This document shows, piece after piece, positions 28,287 to 36,581 of a stretch of 64,000 bases of DNA (position 1 is the first letter of the stretch; each line of letters begins with the position of its first letter). Under the pieces are notes generated by a model. The model worked only from the letters and a program-made list of their open reading frames with translations. It was not told the DNA's origin and did not search any database. The position numbers were made by a program, and so were the translations under genes. Source of the DNA: Actinoallomurus spadix (GTDB taxonomy: Bacteria > Actinomycetota > Actinomycetes > Streptosporangiales > Streptosporangiaceae); NCBI RefSeq assembly GCF_024055725.1, contig NZ_JAMXMX010000023.1:62001-126000 (forward strand), read 5' to 3'.

Positions 28287-29321
28287 TCAGCGCAGGGGCG
28301 CGCCGGTGGCGTGCAGGTGGCCGAGCGCGTGGGCGTACGACTCGATCAGTCCCTCCTCGGTGTACGGGAGGCCGAGCCGCTCGCAGTGGGCCCGTACGAG
28401 GGGCTGGGCGCGGCGCAGGTTCGGGCGCGGCATGCCGGGGAACAGGTGGTGCTCGATCTGGTAGTTCAGGCCGCCCAGGAACCAGTCGGTGAGGAGACCA
28501 CCGCGGACGTTCCGTGAGGTCAGGACCTGCTTGCGGAGGTGGTCCCAGCGCTCTCCCGGGCCGGGCATCGGCATGCCCTTGTGGTTCGGGGCGAAGGAGC
28601 AGCCCAGGTGGACGCCGAGGATCGCCTGGTGGAGGAGGACGAAGGCGACGGCCATGCCGGGTGACATGACGGTGAAGATCAGGCCGAGGTAGGCGGCGAC
28701 GTGCACGGCCAGCAGGACCGCCTCCAGGAGCGCCGTGCGCCGCTGGCGGGCGCCGGTCTCGCCGCGCGCCGCCGCGATGACCGACCGGACGCTGGAGACC
28801 TTGAGGTTGAAGCCCTCCAGGAGGAGGAGCGGGAAGAACAGCCGACCCTGGTTGCGGGTGAGCCACCGGGCGACGGCGCCGCGCCGGTCGGCGGCCTGTT
28901 CGGTGGTCCAGACGAGGACGCCGACGCCGACGTCGGGGTCCTTGTCCACGTGGTTCGGGTTGGCGTGGTGCCGGTTGTGCTTGTCGGTCCACCACCCGTA
29001 GCTCAGGCCGACCGCGAGGTTGCCGACCAGCAGCCCCATGACGCGGTTCACGCGGCGGGTCCCGGCGATCTGCCCGTGACCGGCGTCGTGACCGACGAAG
29101 TACAGCCGGGTGGTGAGGACCGCCGCGGGCAGGGCCAGGGCGAGCTGCCACCAGGAGTCGCCCACGAAGGCGACCAGGGCGAACACGGCGCCGTACAGCA
29201 GCAGGTCCAGGCCGACCGAGGCGGCGTAGCGGCGGGTGCGGCGGTCCAGCAGGCCGGCGGCGCGGACCTCCTGGATCAGTGGGGCGAAGTCGCTTCTGGG
29301 CAGGGTGGCGGTTCCGGGCAT
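28287..29321 (-). CDS. Membrane fatty acid desaturase (front-end-like, QxxHH type)
   Basis: A 344-residue di-iron desaturase. The three histidine boxes are HDAGH, HNRHH and QIEHH, the last with Gln as in delta-6-like and related acyl desaturases. Four membrane segments are arranged as in the family. The ATG at 29321 has GAGGGG eight bases upstream; a TTG two codons earlier is too close. It introduces double bonds into membrane acyl chains. The gene diverges from a DesK-like histidine kinase across 222 bases, suggesting regulation by membrane state. Confidence 0.88.
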   Translation of the reverse strand: MPGTATLPRSDFAPLIQEVRAAGLLDRRTRRYAASVGLDLLLYGAVFALVAFVGDSWWQLALALPAAVLTTRLYFVGHDAGHGQIAGTRRVNRVMGLLVGNLAVGLSYGWWTDKHNRHHANPNHVDKDPDVGVGVLVWTTEQAADRRGAVARWLTRNQGRLFFPLLLLEGFNLKVSSVRSVIAAARGETGARQRRTALLEAVLLAVHVAAYLGLIFTVMSPGMAVAFVLLHQAILGVHLGCSFAPNHKGMPMPGPGERWDHLRKQVLTSRNVRGGLLTDWFLGGLNYQIEHHLFPGMPRPNLRRAQPLVRAHCERLGLPYTEEGLIESYAHALGHLHATGAPLR

Positions 29322-29543
29322 ACGCAAGTCCCCTCGCGGTCGTCGATCAGGTGCTGACTGTCACGACACACTAGGGACGCGCCGGTGTCGCGCCCAGCCG
29401 GTGAGCACCCTAGGGAGTGGAAGGTATGCCCCCGGTAAAGAGGGGGGCTGGCACCACCATCCCCCGGCTCTCAGGCCCAGTGACCGTTATGCCTCCCCAC
29501 GGCAGGCTCGACGGTGAATGATGGAGCCTGGATCGGAGGAAAC

Positions 29544-30803
29544 ATGAAGATCGGCCTGCTCTCGGCCGTACGGGGACTCGCGCTGGCGTTGCTGGCCTTG
29601 CCGGTCTCGCTGGTGCTGTTCATCTTCTCCGTCGTTTTCTTCGCGGTGACGTTCCCCATCGGGTTCCTGACGTTCCCGTTGGTGGTCGGTCTGGTGCGCG
29701 CCTACGCCAACGCGCGGCGGCGGCTGGCGCACGCGTGGTTCGGCGTGGAGATCAAGGAGCCGTACAAGCCGAGGCCGCGCTTCCGCCGCGGGCTGACCGG
29801 CCTCTTCCAGCGCTACCGCTGGGTGGTCGCGGACCCGGCGACCTGGCGGGACGTGCTCTGGCTGATCCTCGACGCGACGGCCGGCTTCGTTCTGGGTCTC
29901 ATCGCGTTCGTCCTCCCGATGTACGGCCCGTACGGCTGGGTGCTGGCGGCGGGCGTGTGGAAGCCGATCGTCGACGCCGGCGGCGGCGACTGGTACACCT
30001 TCATCCACGTCATGAACCAGGACGACGCGAACAAGGCGGCGATGCTCGGTGTCGTCTACGCGGTGATCGGCCTGTGGCTCGCGCCGAGGCTCACCCGGGC
30101 GAGCTCCCTGCTGTCCCGGGGACTGCTCGCCCCGACGCGGGAGCGGGAGCTGCAGCTGCGCGTCGCCCACCTGACGGAGACCCGCTCCGACGCACTGGAC
30201 ACGCAGGCGGCCGAGCTGCGGCGCATCGAGCGTGACCTGCACGACGGCGCGCAGGCGCGGCTGGTCGCCATGGGCATGAGCCTGGGCACGATCGAGCACC
30301 TGATGGACCGGGACCCGGAGCGGGCCCGGCGGCTGCTCACGGAGGCGCGCGAGTCGTCGTCCAAGGCGCTGACCGAGCTGCGGGACCTGGTCCGCGGCAT
30401 CCATCCCCCGGTACTGGCCGAGCGCGGCCTGGGCGACGCCGTACGGGCCCTGGCCATGGCGAGCCCGCTGCGGACGGAGGTGTCGGTCGAACTGCCGGGC
30501 CGGCTGGACGCCCCCGTGGAGTCGGCGGCGTACTTCGCGGTCTCGGAGGTGCTGACGAACGCCGCCAAGCACTCCGGCGCCCAGCGGGTGTGGATCGACA
30601 TCCGGCACGAGGACGGCCGGCTGCGCATCGTGATCACCGATGACGGCCGCGGCGGCGCCGACGCGGCCGGTGGCACGGGACTGCGCGGGATCGAGCGCCG
30701 GCTCGGTACATTCGACGGTGTCCTGGCCCTCAGCAGTCCGGTGGGCGGTCCGACCATGGTCACGATGGAGCTGCCGTGCGTCATGACCTCACCCCGGCGC
30801 TGA
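29544..30803 (+). CDS. Sensor histidine kinase with membrane sensor domain
   Basis: A 419-residue kinase. Two N-terminal membrane helices, a cytoplasmic loop containing YRWVVADPATWRDVLWL and two more helices make up the putative Sensor domain of actinobacterial kinases. HisKA_3 follows at RRIERDLHDGAQARLVAMG with phospho-acceptor His233. The ATP-binding domain ends ITDDGRGGAD and GLRGIERRLG. The ATG at 29544 has GGAGGA four bases upstream. It is followed by its regulator 19 bases later, and is paralogous to the kinase at 35.1-36.4 kb. Confidence 0.9.
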   Translation: MKIGLLSAVRGLALALLALPVSLVLFIFSVVFFAVTFPIGFLTFPLVVGLVRAYANARRRLAHAWFGVEIKEPYKPRPRFRRGLTGLFQRYRWVVADPATWRDVLWLILDATAGFVLGLIAFVLPMYGPYGWVLAAGVWKPIVDAGGGDWYTFIHVMNQDDANKAAMLGVVYAVIGLWLAPRLTRASSLLSRGLLAPTRERELQLRVAHLTETRSDALDTQAAELRRIERDLHDGAQARLVAMGMSLGTIEHLMDRDPERARRLLTEARESSSKALTELRDLVRGIHPPVLAERGLGDAVRALAMASPLRTEVSVELPGRLDAPVESAAYFAVSEVLTNAAKHSGAQRVWIDIRHEDGRLRIVITDDGRGGADAAGGTGLRGIERRLGTFDGVLALSSPVGGPTMVTMELPCVMTSPRR

Positions 30804-30822
30804 CCCCCGGAGAGGGAATGTG

Positions 30823-31470
30823 ATGCGCGTCGTCCTCGCCGAGGACCTGTTCCTCCTGCGCGACGGCTTGATCCGGCTGCTCGAGGCGTACGACTTCGAG
30901 ATCGCCGCGGCCGTCGACAACGGTCCCGAGCTGACCCGGGCGCTGCTGACGCTCAAGCCCGACGTGGCGGTCGTCGACGTGCGCCTGCCGCCGTCGTTCA
31001 CCGACGAGGGCCTGCAGGCCGCCCTGCACGCCCGGCGGGAGTTCCCCGGCCTGCCGGTGCTCGTGCTGTCGCAGCACGTCGAGCAGCTGTACGCGCGGGA
31101 GCTCCTGGCCGACGGCAGCGGCGGGGTGGGTTACCTGCTGAAGGACCGGGTGTTCGACGCGGAGCAGTTCGTCGACGCGGTCCGCCGGGTCGCGGCCGGC
31201 GGGACCGCGATGGACCCGCAGGTGATCTCCCAGCTGCTGGCGCGCAACGCGCGGAACGAGCCGCTCGGCGGCCTGACCCCACGCGAGCGCGAGGTGCTGG
31301 AACTGATGGCGGAGGGCCGGTCGAACGCCGCGATCGCCCAGCGCCTCGTGATCACCGAACGCGCCGTCGCCAAGCACACGTCCAATATCTTCGGGAAGCT
31401 CAACCTGCCGCCCTCCGACGACGACAACCGCCGCGTCCTGGCCGTCCTGGCCTTCCTCAACGGCGGCTGA
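30823..31470 (+). CDS. NarL/LuxR-family response regulator
   Basis: A 215-residue regulator. The receiver begins RVVLAEDLFLLRDGL, carries the phosphorylated Asp in VAVVDVRLPPSFTDEG and the conserved Lys in GYLLKDRV. The LuxR domain reads LTPREREVLELMAEG then ITERAVAKHTSNIFGKL. The ATG at 30823 is slightly better spaced from the GAGGGA site than the GTG at 30820. It converges on the DUF4429 gene, with only 21 bases between the stops, filled by a GC-rich palindromic sequence. Confidence 0.92.
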   Translation: MRVVLAEDLFLLRDGLIRLLEAYDFEIAAAVDNGPELTRALLTLKPDVAVVDVRLPPSFTDEGLQAALHARREFPGLPVLVLSQHVEQLYARELLADGSGGVGYLLKDRVFDAEQFVDAVRRVAAGGTAMDPQVISQLLARNARNEPLGGLTPREREVLELMAEGRSNAAIAQRLVITERAVAKHTSNIFGKLNLPPSDDDNRRVLAVLAFLNGG

Positions 31471-31491
31471 GCCGGCGCCGGCCGGCCCGGG

Positions 31492-34314
31492 TCAGCGCCG
31501 CCGCAGCTCCGCGCACTTGGCGGCGAACTCCTCCGCGGTGAGCAGGCCCTCCTCGCGAAGCTGGATCAGGTCGCCCAGCTTGGTGGCCGTATCGCCGACG
31601 CGGCCCACCCAGACGCGGACCTCGTCCTTGCTCGCGGCCGTGCGCCCGGGGTGACGTACCGCGTCGGGCCACACCGGTGTCCCGGCGAGGTACGCGTCGA
31701 CCGCCGCCTCGAACCGCTCGCCGTCGGAGAGGGGTCCCGCGCACTTGGCGCTCAGCTCCGCCTCGGTCAGCAGCCCGTTCTTGTGCGCGTTGACGAGCTG
31801 GGTGAGCCGGCCGGCGGCCTCGGCGATCCCGCCAAGCCAGTCTGAGACGTCGGACAGCTCGATCTCCGGCTCCGCCGCGTACCGGCGGCCCGGGCCGGCC
31901 GGCGCCGGCCGTACGGGAGAACCCGCGAGGATCGCGCCGATCGCCGCCGTGAACCGCTCGCCGCCGCGCAGCCGGAAGACCAGGTCCTCCCAGTCGGACC
32001 CGAGTTCCAGGTGGAGGTCCTCACCGCCGGCCCGCCGGTCCCACTCGTAGTGATCCACGCCGCCGACCGCGGTGAGGGGAACGCGCCGCAGGCCACCGGG
32101 CCCGGCGAACAGTACCGCGCGGCCGGTCAGCGCGAGCAAGCCGCTCTCCCCGGCGAACAGCGCCGACTCCAGCTCGTGCACCTGGTCACCGGGCCCGAAC
32201 CCGGCGGCGAGCAGGAGGAGCTGACGCGCGTCGGGCCGGCCGCCGGCCCGGGACCGGGACAGCGCCGCCGCCACGTCGGGTCGCCGCAGGAGGTCGTCGG
32301 GCGCCGCACCGGCGGGTGCGGGGACGTGCTCGGGCGGGCACTGCCGCATGGCGTCGATGGCGTACCTGAAGCGTTCGGGGTCGCGCAGCCAGGTGAACTC
32401 GATGTCGTCGTAGTCGTTGTCCGTGATCCTCAGCTTGCCGGGGCTGTCGTCATAGTCGGTGTCACAGCCGACGTAGTGCATGTCGGTGAAGGCGAGCCCG
32501 TTCAGGCCGCCCTCCTGGTCCGCGAAGACGACGCGCCGGTCCGTGAGCGCCAGCAATCCCGCCTTGCCGCCCCACCGTCCGGGTTCCACTTCCTTGACGG
32601 GCTCACCCGCGTCGAGGACGTCGAGCAGCGCGGCCAGCTCCCGCTGGAACGGGCCGACGTCGCTCCTCGTCCGGCTGAGGGCGGCCGCGACGTCGGGCCG
32701 GTGGTGGGCCGGTGCTCCCGGCGTCTGCCCGGGGCCCGCCGCCGGTGCGGCGGCGTACGCGGGCGAGGGCGCGCCGGGAGCCGGTCCCCCGTACGCGGGC
32801 GACGGGCCGCCGGGCGCGTTCCCTCCGGGTACGGGCGACGGCGCGCCGGAATCCTGTCCTCCGTACGCGCCGAAGCGGAGGGCACGGAAGGTCTGCTGGA
32901 AACGGACCGGGTGGTAGATGCCGTGGAAGGGGATCTCGTCGCCCTCCACGTCGATCCACACCAGGTTCCCCTCGTGCGTCTCGTCCCAGGTCGCGCGGAC
33001 GTCGATGAACATGTCCAGTGGTACCGCCGTGTGGCCGCCGAGGGCGTCGTCGGGCCCGATGCTGAGCAGGTGCCGGTCGGTGAGGAAGAAGACCAGGACC
33101 CGCCGGCCCACGGCCAGCTCGATCTCCCGCACCGTCTCGCCGGGCTCGAGCGCCGCCGAGAGCGCGGCCAGTTCACGGACCATGGCACGGACGCGGCCAC
33201 TGGCCCGCGCGAGCGCCTCGCCGATGTCCGGGCGCAGGCCGGAGGTGTGCAGCAGTTCCGGGTCGGGGACGCGGGTCACGCCCTGCAGCGCCCTGGTCAC
33301 CTGCAGCGTGAACTCCAGCGCCGCCGGATCATTGTTGTGCAGCACCGCATCCACGTCCAAGGATGGATCGGGCGCGGACGCGTCGGTGGCCGCGCCGGCG
33401 AGCCGGACGCGTACGTGACCGACGCCACCGTTCGCCTCGACGAGCTCCACCTGGTCGATGGCGGGCAGCGGAATCCTGCGGCTCATGCCCTGGCTGGTCA
33501 CGACCACGCCGGCCCCGTCGAACTCGGCACGTCCGTGCAGCCCGTGCAGCACGACGCCGGCGCCACCGGGCCGTCCCGGGCCGGACAGCCCGTGCGGGAG
33601 GCCGCCCCCGGCCGCCGGGGCGTTCAGGTCCAGCTGCCGGCCGCGCAGCGCGGTCGCGACGCCCGCGGCGAACAGGAGCGCCTCGGCCCGCTCGGCGGCG
33701 AACGGCAGGCAGCGCTCGCTGTCCCGCGGGTCGGGCACGAGGTCGGCGCGCTCGCCTACGGCCCGGAACCAGAGGAAGTCGCCCCTCCTGCCCTGACCGG
33801 GCACGCAGGTGACCGCGTCGAGGGCGGCGAGCGGGAAGATCCGCTCCTCGCCTCCGGTCCTCCAGGCCAGGCGGACGTTCCGGCCGTCGAAGTGACAGGT
33901 CCCGTCCTGGGTCTGGACCGCCGACGGCCACGGGGCCTCGACCATGAACTCGGCGGCGCCGGACTGCGCCAGGCCCCCGGAGACGACGGCCCCGTGCAGG
34001 GTTTCGGCCAGCCGTCGGCCGTCCGTCTCCTGCTCGGGCGGGTAGTCGACGAAGAACGGATGGTCGTCGGCCGAGATCATCGCGCCGCCCACCGCGTAGA
34101 AGGGGTCGGCGCCCGGGCGCAGGAAGAGGGCGAGCCGCCCGAGCCGCCGCCGGCCCGGCGGTAGCAGCTGAACGCCGGCCAGCGCGGTCACCGGGAATTC
34201 GATCCGCCCCAGCCGACGGCGCAGCCAGCCGCCGGAGGACGATGAGTAGTCCAAGCGGCATTGCCGCCCGTCGAATGTCAGCCGGGCGTCCGCCCCCGTC
34301 AACCCCGTGATCAC
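31492..34314 (-). CDS. Large DUF4429/SHOCT-type multidomain protein
   Basis: A 940-residue cytoplasmic protein without signal or membrane segments. The N-terminal part (LTFDGRQCRLDYSSSSGG, IEFPVTALAGVQLLPPG) and a second copy (TCHFDGRNVRLAWRTGG, FPLAALDAVTCVPGQGRRG) look like the PH-like DUF4429 domain. Several further PH-like units follow, some as ALTDRRVVFADQEGG. A Gly/Pro/Ala-rich linker lies in the middle. The end holds a SHOCT-like helix pair (LGDLIQLREEGLLTAEEFAAK) and a related one before it (NAHKNGLLTEAELSAKCAG). The GTG at 34314 fits a leaderless promoter. Function is unknown; the fold suggests membrane or lipid scaffolding. Confidence 0.75.
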   Translation of the reverse strand: MITGLTGADARLTFDGRQCRLDYSSSSGGWLRRRLGRIEFPVTALAGVQLLPPGRRRLGRLALFLRPGADPFYAVGGAMISADDHPFFVDYPPEQETDGRRLAETLHGAVVSGGLAQSGAAEFMVEAPWPSAVQTQDGTCHFDGRNVRLAWRTGGEERIFPLAALDAVTCVPGQGRRGDFLWFRAVGERADLVPDPRDSERCLPFAAERAEALLFAAGVATALRGRQLDLNAPAAGGGLPHGLSGPGRPGGAGVVLHGLHGRAEFDGAGVVVTSQGMSRRIPLPAIDQVELVEANGGVGHVRVRLAGAATDASAPDPSLDVDAVLHNNDPAALEFTLQVTRALQGVTRVPDPELLHTSGLRPDIGEALARASGRVRAMVRELAALSAALEPGETVREIELAVGRRVLVFFLTDRHLLSIGPDDALGGHTAVPLDMFIDVRATWDETHEGNLVWIDVEGDEIPFHGIYHPVRFQQTFRALRFGAYGGQDSGAPSPVPGGNAPGGPSPAYGGPAPGAPSPAYAAAPAAGPGQTPGAPAHHRPDVAAALSRTRSDVGPFQRELAALLDVLDAGEPVKEVEPGRWGGKAGLLALTDRRVVFADQEGGLNGLAFTDMHYVGCDTDYDDSPGKLRITDNDYDDIEFTWLRDPERFRYAIDAMRQCPPEHVPAPAGAAPDDLLRRPDVAAALSRSRAGGRPDARQLLLLAAGFGPGDQVHELESALFAGESGLLALTGRAVLFAGPGGLRRVPLTAVGGVDHYEWDRRAGGEDLHLELGSDWEDLVFRLRGGERFTAAIGAILAGSPVRPAPAGPGRRYAAEPEIELSDVSDWLGGIAEAAGRLTQLVNAHKNGLLTEAELSAKCAGPLSDGERFEAAVDAYLAGTPVWPDAVRHPGRTAASKDEVRVWVGRVGDTATKLGDLIQLREEGLLTAEEFAAKCAELRRR

Positions 34315-34321
34315 TCTGGGG

Positions 34322-34327
34322 ACATTA
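34322..34327 (-). promoter_or_regulatory. -10 element of a leaderless promoter (DUF4429 gene)
   Basis: Read on the minus strand, TAATGT lies exactly seven bases before the GTG at 34314. No ribosome site is present. Two copies of GGGACATT (plus strand) flank the site and could be operator half-sites. Confidence 0.5.
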
Positions 34328-34398
34328 GCAACAATTGGGACATTCCCGACGCCCGACGAACGAACGAATCCGGCCCGCGACCGCACGGGCCGGCCGCA

Positions 34399-35046
34399 TC
34401 AGCTCTGGCCGAGGTAGGCGAGGACGGCCTTGACCCGGCGGTGGGTGCTGTCGGTGTGCTGCAGGTCCAGCTTGAGGAAGATGTTGGAGATGTGCTTCTC
34501 CACCGCGCCGTCGGTGACGAAGAGGCGGCGGGCGATCGCGGCGTTCGACAGGCCCTCGGCCATCAGGCCGAGGACCTCCCGCTCACGCGGGGTGAGCGCC
34601 TCCAGCCGGTCGCCCCGGCGCCGCCTTCCCAGCAGCTGGGCGATCACCTCCGGGTCGATGACCGTGCCGCCGGCGGCGACCCGGCGTACGGCGGCGGTGA
34701 ACTCTGCGACGTCGGCGACCCGTTCCTTCAGGAGGTACCCGACGCCGTCCGCGCCGGCACCGATCAGGTCGGTCGCGTAACGCTCCTCGACGTACTGGGA
34801 GAACACGAGGATCGGGGTGCCGGGGACCCGCCGCCGCGCCTCCAGCGCGGCCCGCAGGCCCTCGTCGGTGAAGGAGGGCGGCATCCGGACGTCGACGATG
34901 GCGAGGTCGGGACGGTGCTCCGCCACGATGTCGACCAGCCCCGGACCGTCACCGGCCGTGGCGACCGTCTCGATGTCCTCGTCCGCGAGCAGCCGGACCA
35001 GCCCCTCGCGCAGCATTACGGCATCTTCCGCGATCACCACCCGCAC
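34399..35046 (-). CDS. NarL/LuxR-family response regulator
   Basis: A 215-residue regulator whose receiver (RVVIAEDAVMLREGL, VDVRMPPSFTDEG, GYLLKERV) closely resembles that of the regulator at 30.8 kb. The LuxR domain reads LTPREREVLGLMAEG and FVTDGAVEKHISNIFLKL. It follows its kinase by 20 bases on the same strand. The shared PPSFTDEGL motif shows that the two regulators belong to one subfamily, which typically pairs with Sensor-domain kinases. Confidence 0.92.
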   Translation of the reverse strand: MRVVIAEDAVMLREGLVRLLADEDIETVATAGDGPGLVDIVAEHRPDLAIVDVRMPPSFTDEGLRAALEARRRVPGTPILVFSQYVEERYATDLIGAGADGVGYLLKERVADVAEFTAAVRRVAAGGTVIDPEVIAQLLGRRRRGDRLEALTPREREVLGLMAEGLSNAAIARRLFVTDGAVEKHISNIFLKLDLQHTDSTHRRVKAVLAYLGQS

Positions 35047-35066
35047 GCCCCCAGACTAGAGGAACG

Positions 35067-36365
35067 TCACCAGACGCAGGGCAGGTCCGCGCGGATCACC
35101 GTCGGCCCGCCGATCGGGCTGTTCACCGTCAGGATGCCGTCGATGCCCGCCGCCCGGTCGGCCAGGCCGGCCAGCCCACCGCCCGGAGTGGCCTCGGCCC
35201 CGCCGACGCCGTTGTCGGACACCTCGACGATGACCCAGGTCTGGTCCCGGGTGATGCTCACCGACGCCCGCGTCGCACGGGCGTACTTGGCCACGTTGGC
35301 GAGCGCCTCGGAGACGATGAAGTACGCGATGCTCTCCACCGCCGCGGGCGGCCGGGTCGGCAGGTCGATCTCGACCTGGACGGGCATCGGGGCTCGGGCC
35401 GCGACCGCGGAGATCGCGGCGTCCAGCCCCCGATCGGTGAGGATCGCCGGGTAGATGCCCCGCGCGAGGTCGCGCAACTCGGCGATGGCCTCCTTTGCGC
35501 CCGCGTGGGCCTGCTGGATGAGCTCCTGAGCCGCCACCGGATCGGTCTCCAGCTTCGCCCGGGCCCGGCCGAGATCCATCGCGACGGCCAGCAGCCGCTG
35601 CTGGGCGCCGTCGTGCAGGTCCCGCTCGATCCGCCGCCGCTCGGCCTCCGCCGCGTCCACGCCGCGCGCCCGGCTGGCCCGCAGCTGAGCCGTACGGGCC
35701 CGGAGCGCCTGGGTCTCGCTCGGCCCCAGCAGGTAGGACGCGATCGCCGCGTGCGCCGCCCCCACGATCCGCACGGCGTACATGGCGACGACGAACGCCC
35801 CGATTCCCAGCGGCACCGCCGGCAGCGTGGTCAGCGGGTCGTCCAGCCAGATCTCGTGGCCCGCGAACGTCACGTAGAGGTAGCCGCCACGGCTCTGCGT
35901 GATCCAGATCGGCATCGTGAGCAGCGCGACCGTCATCACCCACAGCACCATGGAGATCATGAACTCCGCCACGCCGATGGGGAAGGCGAGGAGCAGGTAG
36001 ACGAGATCCTTCCAGGTCGCCGGGTCGGCGGCCAGCGTCCGCCACTTGCGCAGGAGGTTACGGCCGGACGGCAGCGCGCGGTACGGGCTGGGGATCCGCA
36101 CGCCGAACGCCAGGTGCGCGAGCCGCCGTTCGAACACGGCGGCACCCCGCCAGAGGATCATCGTCAGCGCCAGCCCGAGGACGCCCACCCAGATCACGAC
36201 GGTCCCGACGGAGACCGACAGCAGCACGGCCAGCCCGACGAAGTAGGCCAGGCCGAGCGGGGCGTGCAGCAGCAGAAAAGCGGCCGACCTCCAGGTCAGC
36301 GGGTCCTTGAGCAGACGCAGGGGGCCGCGCCTGGGGGAGGCCGATGTGTCGACGGCGCCGTTCAC
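35067..36365 (-). CDS. Sensor histidine kinase with membrane sensor domain
   Basis: A 432-residue kinase paralogous to that at 29.5 kb. The Sensor domain has helices such as YFVGLAVLLSVSVGTVVIWV, and the conserved loop WRTLAADPATWKDLVYLL. HisKA_3 reads RRRIERDLHDGAQQRLLAVAM. The ATPase domain ends VSDNGVGGAEATPGGGLAG. The GTG at 36365 is chosen because AGGAAGGGA precedes it. A possible membrane or cell-wall stress input is inferred from family topology only. Confidence 0.9.
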   Translation of the reverse strand: MNGAVDTSASPRRGPLRLLKDPLTWRSAAFLLLHAPLGLAYFVGLAVLLSVSVGTVVIWVGVLGLALTMILWRGAAVFERRLAHLAFGVRIPSPYRALPSGRNLLRKWRTLAADPATWKDLVYLLLAFPIGVAEFMISMVLWVMTVALLTMPIWITQSRGGYLYVTFAGHEIWLDDPLTTLPAVPLGIGAFVVAMYAVRIVGAAHAAIASYLLGPSETQALRARTAQLRASRARGVDAAEAERRRIERDLHDGAQQRLLAVAMDLGRARAKLETDPVAAQELIQQAHAGAKEAIAELRDLARGIYPAILTDRGLDAAISAVAARAPMPVQVEIDLPTRPPAAVESIAYFIVSEALANVAKYARATRASVSITRDQTWVIVEVSDNGVGGAEATPGGGLAGLADRAAGIDGILTVNSPIGGPTVIRADLPCVW

Positions 36366-36515
36366 CGGGGTCCCTTCCTGCCGGGGGAGCGTACGGGTCC
36401 AGCCTGCTGAACGACCGGGTCCCCCGCCATGGAGCATCCCAGCCGTCCGCAGGTAGGGCTAACCCCAGGGCCGGCCCCACCCCACTCGTCTCCCCTGGGA
36501 CGAGCCCTGGACACG

Positions 36516-36548
36516 ACGACGCCCCGGAGGGATGCTCCGGGGCGTCGT
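36516..36548 (-). terminator. Terminator downstream of rho
   Basis: ACGACGCCCCGGAG and CTCCGGGGCGTCGT pair perfectly over 14 bp around a GGATG loop. The hairpin lies about 34 bases after the rho stop and separates rho from the kinase gene further along the same strand. Confidence 0.75.
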
Positions 36549-36581
36549 GTCACGCGGATTCCTGCGGGAACCTGCCGCGGG

